Positions 25,301-37,500 of a DNA stretch of 64,000 nt are shown piece by piece. Both the position numbers and the translations under genes were made by a program. The stretch comes from Hypholoma sublateritium FD-334 SS-4 (taxonomy: Eukaryota > Basidiomycota > Agaricomycetes > Agaricales > Strophariaceae), in NCBI GenBank assembly GCA_000827495.1, contig KN817524.1, positions 188,262 through 252,261 on the forward strand, in the 5' to 3' direction. How positions within the stretch are numbered: the first letter of the stretch is position 1; every line of letters starts with the position of its first letter. The notes under the pieces were generated by a model that made no database searches, had not been told where the DNA came from, and saw only the letters and a list, made by a program, of their open reading frames with translations.

Positions 25301-28300
25301 AAAGTGTCTATAACAGAAAGTAAGTCCCTTGGAATAAGTTACTCCTAAAAATTTCTGATATATCTACGATCTACCGCAGCCTTTGCGTGTATCATGGTCC
25401 CACGTACAGACAGTGCAGAGCCCGCAATACGGCCCTTGCGCATTCAAATATCCGACCTTGATGTTCTAGTCGAGTTTGATCCGGAAAACACGGTTAGATT
25501 TGTTTTTCGTATGACATCATTTTGTAGTACTTACCGAGGCGCCTGCAGCATCAAACGGTCCTGACTGTCGGGATTATGAATTTGATTATTGACAACACCC
25601 CAAGTAAAGGGGATCCCCAAAGGTTCTTGAGTCTCACCTCTCCTCGTTCCCTAGTTTGTCCTGCCCTTCTCATCAACGTAGTCACGTTTCTCATACTTCC
25701 TTCTTTTACTAGTCCACTTCTGCTGCCTCGATGGTTAAACTCAGGCTCTCAACGACGACAGTTCCAGAAACAGGTAACAAAGAAACACGCATTAAGTTAA
25801 CGATGTGTGGTTTCACATATACATGCTATCCCGATATGCATTGGGTTGCTGATCTGGCAGCGTTCTCTAAAAATCCTCCTGGAGTGAGTCCTTCCACATC
25901 GCGACCTCACAGACTTATTAAATCTGTATCTTTCGTCAGACTTTTGAATCCGTTATACCAAGCGACCGTACACGTATATCTGTAAAGATATCAAACGGTT
26001 CTATCAGAGTTCTAGCACCCCTCTACCCTGGGGCCATCGTATCTCATATACAAGATCTAGAGTTCTCGACGGATGTAGTAGGGGACTCTCGCGATTCAGC
26101 TTTTCGTATACTGGCCACTTCCACTACCTTATTGGCAATCGATGATGCTCGTCAAGAGAACAGTCATTCGGAGGGCAATCGCTCCCACCATGGAGTTTCC
26201 ACTTGGACGGTAAATTACCAAGGCGAGTTAATGAATCTTGGGACTGAGTCGTATTTTAGAGTGCAGGTTATGCGCTCCTCGCCGAATTTATTGAATTGGA
26301 CACAAATGTTGTCAATCAACTCTCCGCGAATCCTATGTGGAAGGTGAGTGCCATATATAATCTCACGTATCCAACGGTTATTGATAGCTCTTCAAGGTTC
26401 TAGTAGACCGCATCGTGCTACGCCTACATCTATGTGCGGACACATTGACCGCAGTCACCACATTCAGCGAAGACCTGGGTACGCTTTTCAACAACACAGA
26501 CAAAAAGTTGGTGGGCGTCTCTTCATCTAGCCAAATTCACCTCCTGATTGAATCTAATAGGCCTCAGTCATCGGCGAAGCGGCCTGTCGTCACCGATGAG
26601 CCTACGATAATGTGTATGCTCATCCTTTTTCTTTTACATTTCAATGGACTGAAAACCAACTAGCATCTGTGGAGGATTTAGCATTTAAAAGAATGCCAGA
26701 AGTTGGTCCCGCACCTGATATGATATTCGACGATCTACCTACAAACCTTGACTACCTTGATGAATCCTTCGGTGCCGCTGCAGGCCTTCGAGAATTAGTC
26801 GACGAAGATCTGGATCAATTCAGCGACAGTGAAGTTGATATACAAACCTCGTCGGATGACCCTCATATTGTGTCGAGAATTGGCGGTGAAACAATCAAAG
26901 TATTCGGTGGCAAAGGGCTTGACGTCGTGGAGGATTATTATATGTCTATACCCCCTGACAATTCTAAGGGCTCATCTCAGTATGTCCCTGATCTCTTCTT
27001 CTTTGCGTGGCTCATCCCTCTTTCAGCTCAAGTGATGCGGTCGTGAGTGTTCGTATTCTGGACGGCACGATCAACCTATTTCTCTATGACGGTTATGATT
27101 GGGCAACAACCCGAAAAACCATTGAAGAACAAGTCAAGGAGATGCGGAAACGACTAGCCAAGATCAGACAACTCGTAGCGAGTGGGCAGGTTCAGGAACC
27201 CATCATCGAGGATACCAGTACTCTATTATTTAACTCGTTGCACATTGGCCTTGAACAAGACGAAGATGCTCTTGAAGAACCGTCCGCACTGATAGCAGCC
27301 ATTGACGAGGAACTACAAGACGATCTCGAGACAGCAAGTCAAAGTTCTTGGCAGTCTTTACGCACACCAAGTTCGAACAAGGCACGAACTCGATCTACGC
27401 GCGTCCATGGCAAAAGGCTGACGAGATCAAGAACACCGAGCATCGAGTTTTCCCTCGGGGGGCTATACACGGAATTCGACCAATTTGCGTCCGATGACCC
27501 GCTTGTTTCTCGAACTTTCGTTACTGTAAAGGACCTGGAAATCTTGGATCACATCAAGACCTCAACCTGGAAGAAATTTTTAACCGATCTTCGTTCGGAC
27601 TCGCGCGGAAACGTGCGCGAAACAGAGTCCAGTATGGTGCGAATTGAGCTGCAAGGGGTCCGACCAGTTTCAGGAAATTCTGCGGAAGAAATTAGACTCA
27701 GGGTAGGAAGATAATCTTTCAGCGTTGTGTAGCTCTTACTGATCTTATTAGGCTAAAATCCTTCCTCTTCGATTATATGTAGATCAAGATGCGGTGGATT
27801 TCTTGAAAAAGTTCTTCAGTTTCAAGGATCCCAACTCTGCTCACACATCAGATGAGTCCTCAAATGAAGGCGGAGCATTCATTCGTAAGCCGTTATCTGT
27901 CTACCATAGCCGGAGGATCCCTGAGTTTTTGCCATAGAAATGGGCGAAATATTTCCTATTGATTTGAAGTTGGATTATAAACCTCGCCGCGTGGATTACA
28001 GAGCACTCAAAGAAGGACGGACAATAGAACTCATGAACTTTTTCCACTTTGACGGCGCTGAAATGACACTACGCCATATAACTCTAGCTGGTGTAAGTTC
28101 CTTGTCATATTTTCTCTTTTCTTTTCTTTTCAAAAGTAACCTTATAGGTAACCGGATGGCCCAGATTCTTCGAAATGTTGAATGATCTATGGACCCCGGA
28201 CGTCAAGGCTACACAATTAGTGGAAGTCATCTCTGGAGTTGCGCCTATACGCTCAGTGGTCAATGTTGGATCGGGCGTGGCCGACCTTATCCTGCTACCC

Positions 28301-28909
28301 ATCGCTCAATACAAGAAAGACGGTCGGATTGTACGCGGAGTACAAAAAGGAGCAACGTCATTCGTCAAATCTACTGCAATCGAAGCTATCAAAATGGGTG
28401 CAAAGCTGGCGACGGGAACTCAGGTGATTCTTGAACAAGCTGAAGGCATTCTCGGTGGCCAGTTTGAGGTGCCGGTCACCGCAGAACCGGTGCAAGTGCC
28501 ATATAGAGACGATGTAGGCATTGACGATGAGGAGGATGAAGGGGCGGCAGACTTGATATCAAAATATGCGCAACAACCTGTGGACCTCAGGGAAGGGGTG
28601 CAGTCTGCCTACAAGAGTTTGCAAAGGAATCTCAATTCCGCTGCACAAACGATCCTCGCCGTGCCCATGGAGGTTTACGAACGATCGGGCAACGAAGTAC
28701 GTTTCTTGATTGTGTCAACCTTGTGTGGCGCAGGTTAACAATGATCCATCCAGGGTCCTGTTCGTTCTGTTATTCGAGCTGTGCCAATTGCTGTCCTGAA
28801 GCCTATGATTGGAGCAAGCGAAGCTGTTAGCAAAACATTGCTTGGTCTGCACAATACCCTGGATCCTAATATTCGACACGACAATGAGGCAAAATACAAA
28901 CTTCGATAA
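22338..28909 (+). CDS. ATG2: Autophagy-related protein 2, bridge-type lipid transfer protein
   Basis: Transfers lipid from ER exit sites to the growing autophagosome membrane with Atg9 and Atg18. The ATG at 22338 gives MSWYSSWIPGLPNFN, followed by the chorein-type N-terminus FISFILKKSLGHLLKPGQLD and QIGSGYVQVNDLELN. One exon of over 2.6 kb (to about 25320) carries the middle of the protein. Smaller exons follow, with IKTSTWKKFLTDLRSDSRG (near 27570), VDQDAVDFLKKFFSF, and the family's C-terminal block IFPIDLKLDYKPRRVDYRAL (27945 on), VVNVGSGVADLILLPIAQYK (28257) and a last exon ending with RHDNEAKYKLR. Length is about 2,000 residues, normal for ATG2. It is convergent with RLP24, 127 bp between stops. 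Confidence 0.95.
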
Positions 28910-29036
28910 GCACTTTTTTTGTAATAGTTACCGCGCATTGTACAAAATCCCGCTCTATGCACACACATTTGTATTCCATATCACATAAAATCATTACAGA
29001 TACTTTTAGCAAAAGAGAAACCAGAGTCATCAAAGA

Positions 29037-29810
29037 CTAATCTATATCCATGCCCATGGAACGACCTTCTCCCTGTATTAGTGCGCTCTTGGCCTTAACG
29101 GGTACCAGAATTCTGTCTTTGGTGGATGCTGTCGCTATAGGTTCGTGTAGCGTCACGGAAGACTTGACGGTATCCAAAACCTTCTTGCGATGTGCCTTGT
29201 GCTTCTCCCGGGCAGCAGCCATCCTGAAAGTAATAATTGAGACGGACTGAGAAACGCAACTATAGCAGAAACTGTACCGGTGCTTGAAGAAAGCACGTTC
29301 TCTCCGCGCTCTGATTTCTCCCACTCTCTTCATTGCCTTAACAGTTGTCTGGATTAACTCTCTGTTGTATCTGACGGGAACATTTCTGCGCTTCTCGAAC
29401 TCGATCGTCGAATCCTAGTTGGCAAATTAGGGAATTTCCGTGTACGAGAAAAAACAAACATGCAATAGTCATCTCCTTCCCTGCAGCCTTCCTGAATGCC
29501 TTTGTCCATCTCACTTTACGTGGATTACGCTTCATTCTAGACGCTGTATGTGAGATTAAATATGGGTTTAATCCTCACAGAGCCTTACTTGAAGTTTTTA
29601 TGGCACCTAGAAAATATAGATTAGGCTTCACATTCCTCGGCCAAAAGGAAGACATACTTTGAAGTACAGAAGCGGAAAACTTTGGCGTCATTTCTAACGA
29701 AAGCAGAACCTGATTCCAAAGATGAGGATAGGGCCAAGCAAGTCCAGGATACACTGACCATGCCCAGGGTACACATTGGTCGAGCAGAAATAGCACTTTT
29801 CGATACGCAT
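29037..29810 (-). CDS. RLP24: Ribosome biogenesis protein RLP24 (eL24-like)
   Basis: Placeholder for ribosomal protein eL24 on early pre-60S particles, later released by the AAA ATPase Drg1/Afg2. The ATG at 29810 gives [18 protein letters not shown]; an intron then joins to [17 protein letters not shown], a zinc ribbon of eL24 type (CxxC...C). Next come [20 protein letters not shown] (29535 downward), [19 protein letters not shown], a basic helix [37 protein letters not shown], and a C-terminus ending [11 protein letters not shown]. The long extension after the L24 domain separates RLP24 from ribosomal eL24. At least five introns are present. Divergent from the intronless gene at 30189 with a 378-bp gap. 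Confidence 0.94.
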
Positions 29811-30188
29811 GATGGAAGTGAGTTAGGGATATGTTCGTAAAAGTTGACTCTTGTGTAGAGATCTTTCGTCGATATTAAGGTCAAGCCTGGAGGAGATGAA
29901 GCTAGGACTGGTTGTGATAGGGAGGACACTCCTGCGCTGCATACAAATTGGGATTACCATCAAAGAAATTCCTGACGATTACATAAGGCACGATCAAAGT
30001 ACACGGCACAGCCACTCACGCAGGCCGGCAGTTCACTGACGCACGCAATCGGCGCCTGTGGAGAACTTGATACATAACCGTGACTCGGGATCCGCAATCG
30101 ATCCTTTCCCTCATCTCCTCGACCTGACGTTAAACCTTTCTTACCCGGTTGAAAGAGGGTGACGGTAAATACTCTATAAAGGCCTGCC
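29811..30188. promoter_or_regulatory. Divergent promoter, RLP24 / orphan gene
   Basis: 378 bp between two start codons. ATAAAGG lies just upstream of the ATG at 30189, near 30174. No repeat or RNA gene was seen. Confidence 0.35.
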
Positions 30189-31784
30189 ATGATGCAGCAC
30201 GCATCAGCGGGAGTGCGAAACGCATCTCGCAAAGGTCCCAATACCCTCCTTCACCACGGAGGGTTCAATGGACCCGGAAGCGGTACTGCCAATAAATCTA
30301 TTCATACATCCAACCATCTGCAAACCAATTTACATGTATTCCGACCACCGCTTCCTCCTCGCAACCCGGCGCACCAACTATTCTCAGCCTCCAAGAACTT
30401 CCTTCAACGATTCTTCACCCATCTCACTGCCCCTGGATTGAGAGCTCCCCATATCCACAACGCTCAAAATTACAGCTCCCGGTCTTTGCATGGCACGTCC
30501 TTGCGGGGCTCAACAATCCAAAGTGGTTTGTCTCTTCCTGTGCGCAATTCCCTGAGAAACCATGCCATTCACCGTCAGGCAAATGTATTCTTGCCTCGAG
30601 GACCTGGTCCTGTTCCTCCTCGCTGCGGAGGTATTGCCCAAGTCGGCCTTGGCATAGCTAGGAACTTCAGCACCGCTCGACCAATCTTCGAACAGCTTGT
30701 TCAAAATGTACCTATTGCCGCTCGAGCATTATACGAACTCGACTTCGACATGGATACGAAGAAAGCTATCAACCATATGAGGCTCAAAACGAGAGGAAGC
30801 GTTACCAAGAAGGCCTCTAAATCTAAGCCTATGCTCCAGGAAAACACTGCAAAGCGCCCCAGTGTTGACGACGAGGAGCATCACGATGCTAACGCTCAGA
30901 ACGGTATCGCAATCGAAGACGATATTGACCGCTACTTTGCCTCGGCACCAACTGTTGTCACAACATACATTTCCGTTCCTCTGGCACCCACTCCTACTTC
31001 TCGTGCTCCTTTACCAGCGGATCCCGTTCTGATACCCGCCACAAGTAAAGCGCCAAGCTTGTTACCGCCACTGTCTTTCCTTGCTTCCCTCCATGCCTCA
31101 CATTCAACGCATGCATTACGAGTTGATACTCTTTTCACACGTTTAGACCAAGCAAATGTTTGGGCTCGCGGAGGAGTGCGTTGTTACGCCTACTCACAAG
31201 GACTTGCATATCGCAGACCAGACTCTGAACGTCATGACGATGAAAGGGGCGCTGAAGGTGTTTGTACGGCTTTGGTGATCGAATTCAAAGGATGGACGAA
31301 GAATGAAGTACGAAGTGCAATTGGTGAAAGTGGAACTGGATGGTGCATGATAGAGGAAGTTTGCGGATCAGATTGTGAAGATTATGACAGCGATTCCTTG
31401 AGCTCTTCTATCCTAGACGACCACACTCCCTCTGAAACCTCCGCTTTGAGTCCATGGGCCGACGTCGAATCACCAGTAATCAACCCTGCAGAGTCCTTTA
31501 TTCTCCCCAGCCTCGATATGTCCCTAGTCGCCTCCGAATCTATGCTGTCTGCTTCACATTTGGAGGACAACGCTATGCGTCCCAGTATCCCTGTTGAAAT
31601 GGAGATTGATCCTTGGATAGATGAATCCGCGTCGAGGTTATCGTCGCCACTCTCTTCTTGCTCCGATCTCTCGGACTTGGTTATCGACCCGCCAACTCTC
31701 AACGGCTGGATTGGAGTCAACTCTTCCTTACGGTCAGATTTTGACATCTCCGCTTCATACACTTCCTTTAATCTTTACGAGTAA
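30189..31784 (+). CDS. Conserved fungal protein of unknown function, intronless
   Basis: 531 codons in one exon, starting MMQHASAGVRNASRKG. The first 180 residues are basic, rich in Ser, Asn, His and Pro and poor in acidic residues, compatible with a mitochondrial presequence. A well-formed block near residue 155-180 reads GLGIARNFSTARPIFEQLVQ then NVPIAARALYELDFD. I recall a similar phrase in fungal proteins sometimes annotated as 'casein kinase II beta 2 subunit'; this is from memory, untested, and implies no kinase role. A second folded part includes HALRVDTLFTRLDQANVWAR and a GTGWCMIEEVC phrase. The last 150 residues are acidic and Ser-rich. I assign no function. Neighbours are RLP24 (divergent) and the siderophore monooxygenase (convergent, 231 bp), and neither suggests a role. 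Confidence 0.75.
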   Translation: MMQHASAGVRNASRKGPNTLLHHGGFNGPGSGTANKSIHTSNHLQTNLHVFRPPLPPRNPAHQLFSASKNFLQRFFTHLTAPGLRAPHIHNAQNYSSRSLHGTSLRGSTIQSGLSLPVRNSLRNHAIHRQANVFLPRGPGPVPPRCGGIAQVGLGIARNFSTARPIFEQLVQNVPIAARALYELDFDMDTKKAINHMRLKTRGSVTKKASKSKPMLQENTAKRPSVDDEEHHDANAQNGIAIEDDIDRYFASAPTVVTTYISVPLAPTPTSRAPLPADPVLIPATSKAPSLLPPLSFLASLHASHSTHALRVDTLFTRLDQANVWARGGVRCYAYSQGLAYRRPDSERHDDERGAEGVCTALVIEFKGWTKNEVRSAIGESGTGWCMIEEVCGSDCEDYDSDSLSSSILDDHTPSETSALSPWADVESPVINPAESFILPSLDMSLVASESMLSASHLEDNAMRPSIPVEMEIDPWIDESASRLSSPLSSCSDLSDLVIDPPTLNGWIGVNSSLRSDFDISASYTSFNLYE

Positions 31785-32015
31785 CTGATGACATAGTCCA
31801 TCATATACTTTTCGTTCTTGACTACCTGTACCCTTTTTCGTCAGTCTGTGTCACACTTGACCGGTAACCGCTTGAACACTTGAAAAGCATGTAAATGCTG
31901 GTTCCAAGTACTTACCTAAGTAAAATTATCGCAGGTCCCAATTTCTTGGTAATTGTACATTTTAGTCGTCACCACGTTGTCACTCCAACGCATCACACCA
32001 AGTCAAATAAGGAAA

Positions 32016-33917
32016 TCATAACCGCGTAAGATCTGCCACCACCTCTCCTGCTCGAACACCAAGGACGCTGAGCAAAGTGTCGCTCAAACCATGTGTCGAT
32101 TCCTCAACGCCTTGCACGTATATCCGGGGCAGGAACTGCGGGCCATCTTTAGGCATCAGACGGTAATTGCGATTGATGAATAACTGTTGGCTTCGTTTTT
32201 CAAGCGTCTCCGAAGCTAAGGTACCCATTTCCGGTGAGGTGGGAGGTGTGCTACCGGCGCTACTAGGAGGAGTAGACCCTGCAGAATTGGAACGACTGGA
32301 TGTAAATGACACGGGCTGCGATGCATGCAAATCCTCGTCGCGGGAAGGAACCAAGCTAACGTTGGACGAGAGGTGGTCAAGACCGAAATGTTTGCCGATG
32401 TTGGAGTTTTTCAACAGATCCACCCAGGATGACCGCACGTAGCCCGTCGCGTACACGATGGCGTCATAGCGCTCCTCTCCGATGTCATGGCTGGCCAGAT
32501 TTTGCGTCGTAACTATCAAAGGGGTTTGGTCTGTCACCGTGATGTCGGGTGAAAGCAGCATGTCCTTCGATGCGTCGGAATTTCCGGCTCTAATGGAAGA
32601 CAAGGATGTGTATGGCTTGATTTCGATGGTTGTTTCCGACCGGGTAGCATCTTCTCCAGTACGTTCAGCAATGCACTCGTTCACTCGCTGCCCATAGATA
32701 ATGTCATAAAACTGATAATAAAATTAGGAATCCAGAATGCAAAAACAAAAATATGGGATGGCCACCTACCGAATCTAGTGTGCGAGGGTTTACGACACCA
32801 TAATTTGTGGACTTATATTCCGCAAGCTTTATATCGCGCATGCGCTTCGACGACAGTCCAAACCACATATCAGTCGCTGATGCTAAAGCATCAATGCACG
32901 CTCGCGATCATTGATTGAGTACTCACCAGCAGGATCGAAAATTTCGTTTGCGAAGGGCGAATCGTCGCTAGGTTTCAGGGAACCCTTACGGATGAGCATA
33001 TCGACTTGATGACGTCCAGCTGTGCAGGGGATGTCGTTCAAAAGAGAGCGCAAGTCCATCGTTACCTCGGCAGCGGACTGGCCTGAGCCGACGACGGCAA
33101 CGCGGAGTGGCCTCGACGCTGAAATACCGCGAATAGACTCAAGAATTTTGGTGATGGAAGTGCAGTATGCGGAGCTGTGAATAACGCGAGGGTGATTGGT
33201 GACATGGGACATGACGGCTGGGATTCTTGGGGAACCACCGGGCGAAATGATGATGTTTCCTGCGACGTAAACTGACTGAGCAGACGAACTTTGGACTGAA
33301 GAAACGGTTCACTCACGTGTCCTTACGACGACTTCGTTTCCTGTCGAAACACTGCGATAATGAACTGCGATGGTGTCCTCAATACCTTCGTTGATATGCA
33401 CGACTTCGTGGCCGTAAAGGACATTGATTCCCTCTTCTTCTACACGCTTTGCCGCCCAAGACAAATAATCCGAGTATTCTTTCCTTGTTGGGACAGTCGA
33501 TCCTCGGTTAATGAAAGGAAGAAGGCGGCCTTGACTGTGAAGATACGCCAAGAATGTGTATGGGGAGCCAGGATTTCTCAAGGTGGCGAGATCCTTCATG
33601 AAACTAGAATGTAATCTATGTAAATATGGGTTCACTCTTTGTTGTTAACGAACACTGACCTGATCTGCATCCTTGCGTCAGGGAGGAGCATCCCGGGGTG
33701 CCAACGGAAATTGGAGTGCTTTTCGATGAAGAGCACATTTTTCATGGAGCTGGACGCTGAATCCTATAATAGAACGCGTAAGGGACGCGCTGCTTCTCGA
33801 CTGGAACAAAATACGGACATTATCTTGCCAGTGCTCGGTCAATGCACCAGCAATGGCGATGTTTGCGGGGCCGAAGCCGAGGCCAACGAGGTCGAAGATG
33901 GTTTCTTGATACGGCAT
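32016..33917 (-). CDS. L-ornithine N5-monooxygenase (siderophore biosynthesis)
   Basis: FAD- and NADPH-dependent hydroxylation of the ornithine side-chain amine, the first committed step to hydroxamate siderophores (SidA/SMO1 family). From the ATG at 33917: FAD-binding GLGFGPANIAIAGAL, then after an intron FIEKHSNFRWHPGMLLPDAR and FMKDLATLRNPGSPYTFLAY, then the NADPH site VAVVGSGQSAAEVTMDLRS. Further on are PFANEIFDPA, SSKRMRDIKLAEYKSTNYGV, the ATGY motif in AIVYATGYVRSSW and the C-terminal block NRNYRLMPKDGPQFLPRIYV, GLSDTLLSVLGVRAGE. A Ser/Pro/Thr-rich insert (SNSAGSTPPSSAGSTPPTSP) precedes the C-terminal block. All expected motifs are intact. It is divergent from the NRPS across a shared promoter with an iron-type GATA site, so co-regulation by iron is likely. 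Confidence 0.95.
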
Positions 33918-34228
33918 ATTTCCCCAAAATAAAAGTGAAGGCAGACGAGGAAGAGTTTGGGGAACACTTTGTATTTTATTTTGCGCTAAGCGACCGGGCG
34001 CTTCTTATAAGAAATTCGGAGATCGATCTAGGCGACGCAATGCAAAAAATCAAAGTTCGAGACCTTACGGCCGCGTAAACCATGCAGACTGCTGTCATTT
34101 TCACGCGTTTTTACCACCTTGGGGCCTCGAATCGATGTGGTGCCTTCCCGAAGAGCAACGCGAACAAATTGGCGATCTAATCAGATTAGACCGACAGATG
34201 GGTAATATATCCGCCAAGACAAAATTAT

Positions 34229-34233
34229 CCAAT
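34229..34233 (+). promoter_or_regulatory. CCAAT box in siderophore promoter
   Basis: CCAATCAG begins here, 19 nt before the ATCTGATAA site. CCAAT is the core bound by the CBC (Hap2/3/5); with HapX this complex controls iron genes in fungi including basidiomycete yeasts. A CCAAT alone is common by chance; its position beside the GATA site gives it weight. Confidence 0.5.
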
Positions 34234-34252
34234 CAGAAGCTTAGCGGGCCCT

Positions 34253-34261
34253 ATCTGATAA
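34253..34261 (+). promoter_or_regulatory. Iron-responsive GATA-factor site ATCTGATAA
   Basis: Exact match to ATCWGATAA, the extended consensus described for fungal iron-sensing GATA repressors (SreA/Urbs1/Fep1 family). It lies about 318 bp upstream of the NRPS ATG and 336 bp upstream of the monooxygenase ATG, almost midway. Binding is inferred. Confidence 0.65.
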
Positions 34262-34578
34262 GATTGCATGTGCATTTAGCCTCTGCCAAGCTGCCAACGG
34301 TTTGAAAAATTGGGACAAAATGGTCCTTACACGCAATACAGGTGCAAGAAAACAGCATATTTCTCGGTACTCGGGATCCCTTGTGATATATGGCCCGCGG
34401 GCACACATCGGCAGTATCATAACTCTCGGTGATCCTTCCCGACCCAGCGCGCCTGGAGTAAGGTGACACCGTTGGGGTCCCAGATCCATCCGAGTGCGAA
34501 CTTTCCTCCCCCTCTCCGTATACATCTCTGAACGCTGCTTTCAAAACCCAACAAAATCTTGGTTCTACAAACATACCT

Positions 34579-37500
34579 ATGCATTCTCTCAATGGCTACG
34601 CGTTTTCGGAATGGCCTGACCTCTCAGCGGATCGCTCCCCTTCAAATAGTGTTGAAATAGCGTCGAAAATGTTACCACCGCTTGGACATCTCGGCGAAAA
34701 TATGACCATACCTTTCATCACCCTGGTTGTCGCACGGACTATCGGCGCCTACTGTGGCACGAACGACCTCTTACTAAGCTTGACTGCGAATCAGAACGGC
34801 ACCGCACAGGTTCTACGACTCACCTGGAACGACGACCAAACCTGGGAAGAATGTATCGCAGGCGTTAAAGACGTCATTTCGGACGCGCCGAAGCAACCTA
34901 TACGACTATCGACATCGGAGCTGAGAGATACCCTCTCTTTGTCTGCCAGTCAATATCCTTGCCTCGCGTTATGCCAATTTGGACAACCCAATTCTGCGTC
35001 CAATTCAGAATATCCTGTGGTGTTTTCTTACGATGTTTCTTCTGGAACTCTGGAACTCTCGGCGTCTATGGCAGTCTTACACCCAACAGTCGCCACTCAA
35101 ATTGTCGAGCAAATCCATGGCCTCGTAACACGGGCGTTAGATCAACCACTTTCTAAAATAACCCCCATTGCCCTTCTGCCATCGAAACTCATGTCTATCA
35201 GTGAGAGGGGCACCGATGAAACCATGGTTGAAGCGTACTCTCATTTGGCACCAGTCTCGTTCGCCCCGGATTATTTGACTTTAAGGGCGAAAGATATGCC
35301 TGGGACGACGGCCGTGCGGTGGTACCCAGAACTTTCATTGGATTCCCCCAAACAACATTTCGAATCTATTTCTTATATCGAGCTGGAAAAGAAAGCAAAT
35401 CAGATAGCGCATTGGTTACTTCGTAATGGACTTCAACGAGAAGATCGAGTGGGCGTATGTATGGAACGCAATCTATCTTTTCACGCCGCCATGATGGGGA
35501 TTATGAGAGCGGGTGGTTGTTATGTCCCTGTACGTGGTACTCCGAATACAAAAAGGCTAGTCTAACATTTGTATTCTAGATTGATCCTGAACTTCCTTTG
35601 GAACGAAAAGTGTACATCGCAAAAGACGCAAACGCTGCTTTTGTTTTGACTTCGTCTCAGATTACGACTCTGGATGTTTTTGGATCAATGACCCGATACA
35701 TCGAAGATGAATTGGTGCAACTGGAAATATCTCGGGAGAGTGATTCGGCCGTGGACTTCATGAAGCCAGATGGCCTCGCATATCTGCTATATACGTCAGG
35801 TAACATTCCTGTCTTCTTTTCTTTACCCTCAAGTTGACGGCGTATGTTAGGGACCACGGGAAATCCTAAGGGATGCTTATTGACTCACAGAGGTCTTTCC
35901 CAGGCGATTTTAGCCCTCAGTAGCACTGCTGCAGATGTTCGCATGGATAATATACACGATGGGCGCTATCTCGCTGTTGCTTGTTAGTGCATTACTTTCT
36001 CAAACCGTAAATTTGACTCATCTGGTCCAAAGCCATCGCATTTGATGTCCATTTGGCAGAGACAATCGTACCATTCGCACTGGGGATGCCATTGATCAGC
36101 GCCCGCAGATCCCAACTCCTCGAGAATCTCCCGATTTACGTCAACAAACTCGGCGTGACGCACTTAGGAATTGTTCCCAGCTTAATCGAGGCCACTTTGA
36201 ATGCGGCTCAAGGTGAGGATGGTGACGAGATAGCTCTTCGCTATATTGCCAGCGGCGGCGAGAAAATGAGCGACTCCGTACGTTAACTATTAATTACCTC
36301 ATGTACCACGGCAACATTTTTCATCGAACTTCTGCAGATTCTGGACAAATGGGCAAATCATCCCCAAGTTCGGCTTGCTAACTTCTACGGCCCAAGCGAA
36401 GTGACAATTGGCTGCTGTGCGCGTTTCATGACGTCTGCGACGCCCCGAGCTAACATTGGGCGCGCTTTGGCAAGCGTCTCAGCATATGTATGTCTCTCGC
36501 CTTTTTGCACCCGGCACTCAAATAAATTCTCTCAGGTCGTTGATGCGGACATGAATATTCTTCTCAGAGGCAGTGTGGGTGAACTTGTCGTAGAGGGACC
36601 TTTAGTTGGGCGCGGATATCAGGGCAGACCAGATCTTACGGAGAAGGTCTTTGTGGAATGGCCCCGTACAGGATGCTGGTCTTATCGCACCGGCGATTTA
36701 GTTCGTAAGTTTCTTTTTTCAATGGATCAACCTCGTTGACTTACCACTTTATTTTCAGGGATGATGCCGGATTCTACTCTTGAAATTCTTGGTCGTATTG
36801 ACACTCAGATCAAATTACGAGGAGTACGCATTGAGTCCGAAGGAATCTCGGCAATCATACGCAGCGCCGTTCCTCAATGCGAATCCCTTTCTCTCGATGT
36901 CACCACTATTCTGGCGAAGCATCCGGTCATCAACGTGGAACAACTTGTGTCTGTCTTTTCCTGGGACAAATCTGTATCTATATCGACACGTAAATCGAAG
37001 AAACCGGAGATCGTCACCCCCCCGTTTGGGATGATTAAAAGCATCAAAGCCAAATGCGAGAATGAGCTACCCGGTTATATGAGGCCGGCACACTTTATTC
37101 CTCTCAGTTGGCTTCCTTTGAGCTCGAATGGCAAAGCGGATGCAAAACTCTTGACTCAATTATTCTGTGGTCTGGACATAGAAGTTCTGGCGAAGGTCGC
37201 CGTCGGTGAAGATTCAAAGGATTCCCGACCATGCACGGATATCGAGAATAGAATTTTTGAAGTCCTTCAGAAGCACGTAACCTTGCCATTTGACAAACCA
37301 CACCCGGAGCTCAATGTGTTTGAATGCGGTCTAGACTCAATGGCAGTCATCAGGTTTTCAACGGAGCTTAAGGATATCTTCAAAGCGAAGATTTCAGCTT
37401 CTGCTATTATGAAAGGCCCCCGAATCTCTGAAATAGCTTCCTATCTTCAATCTTTGCAGGCGACATATCTTTCCCGGGCAGTCTCGTTCACTTCCAGTGT

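Larger units (their letters stand above)
33918..34578. promoter_or_regulatory. Shared divergent promoter, ornithine monooxygenase / siderophore NRPS
   Basis: 661 bp between the two start codons. The middle (34222-34261) holds GGATAA on the minus strand, a CCAAT box and an ATCTGATAA consensus site, listed separately. The rest is AT-rich near 33950-34020 with no other clear element. The arrangement suggests one iron-responsive control unit serving both genes. Confidence 0.7.
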
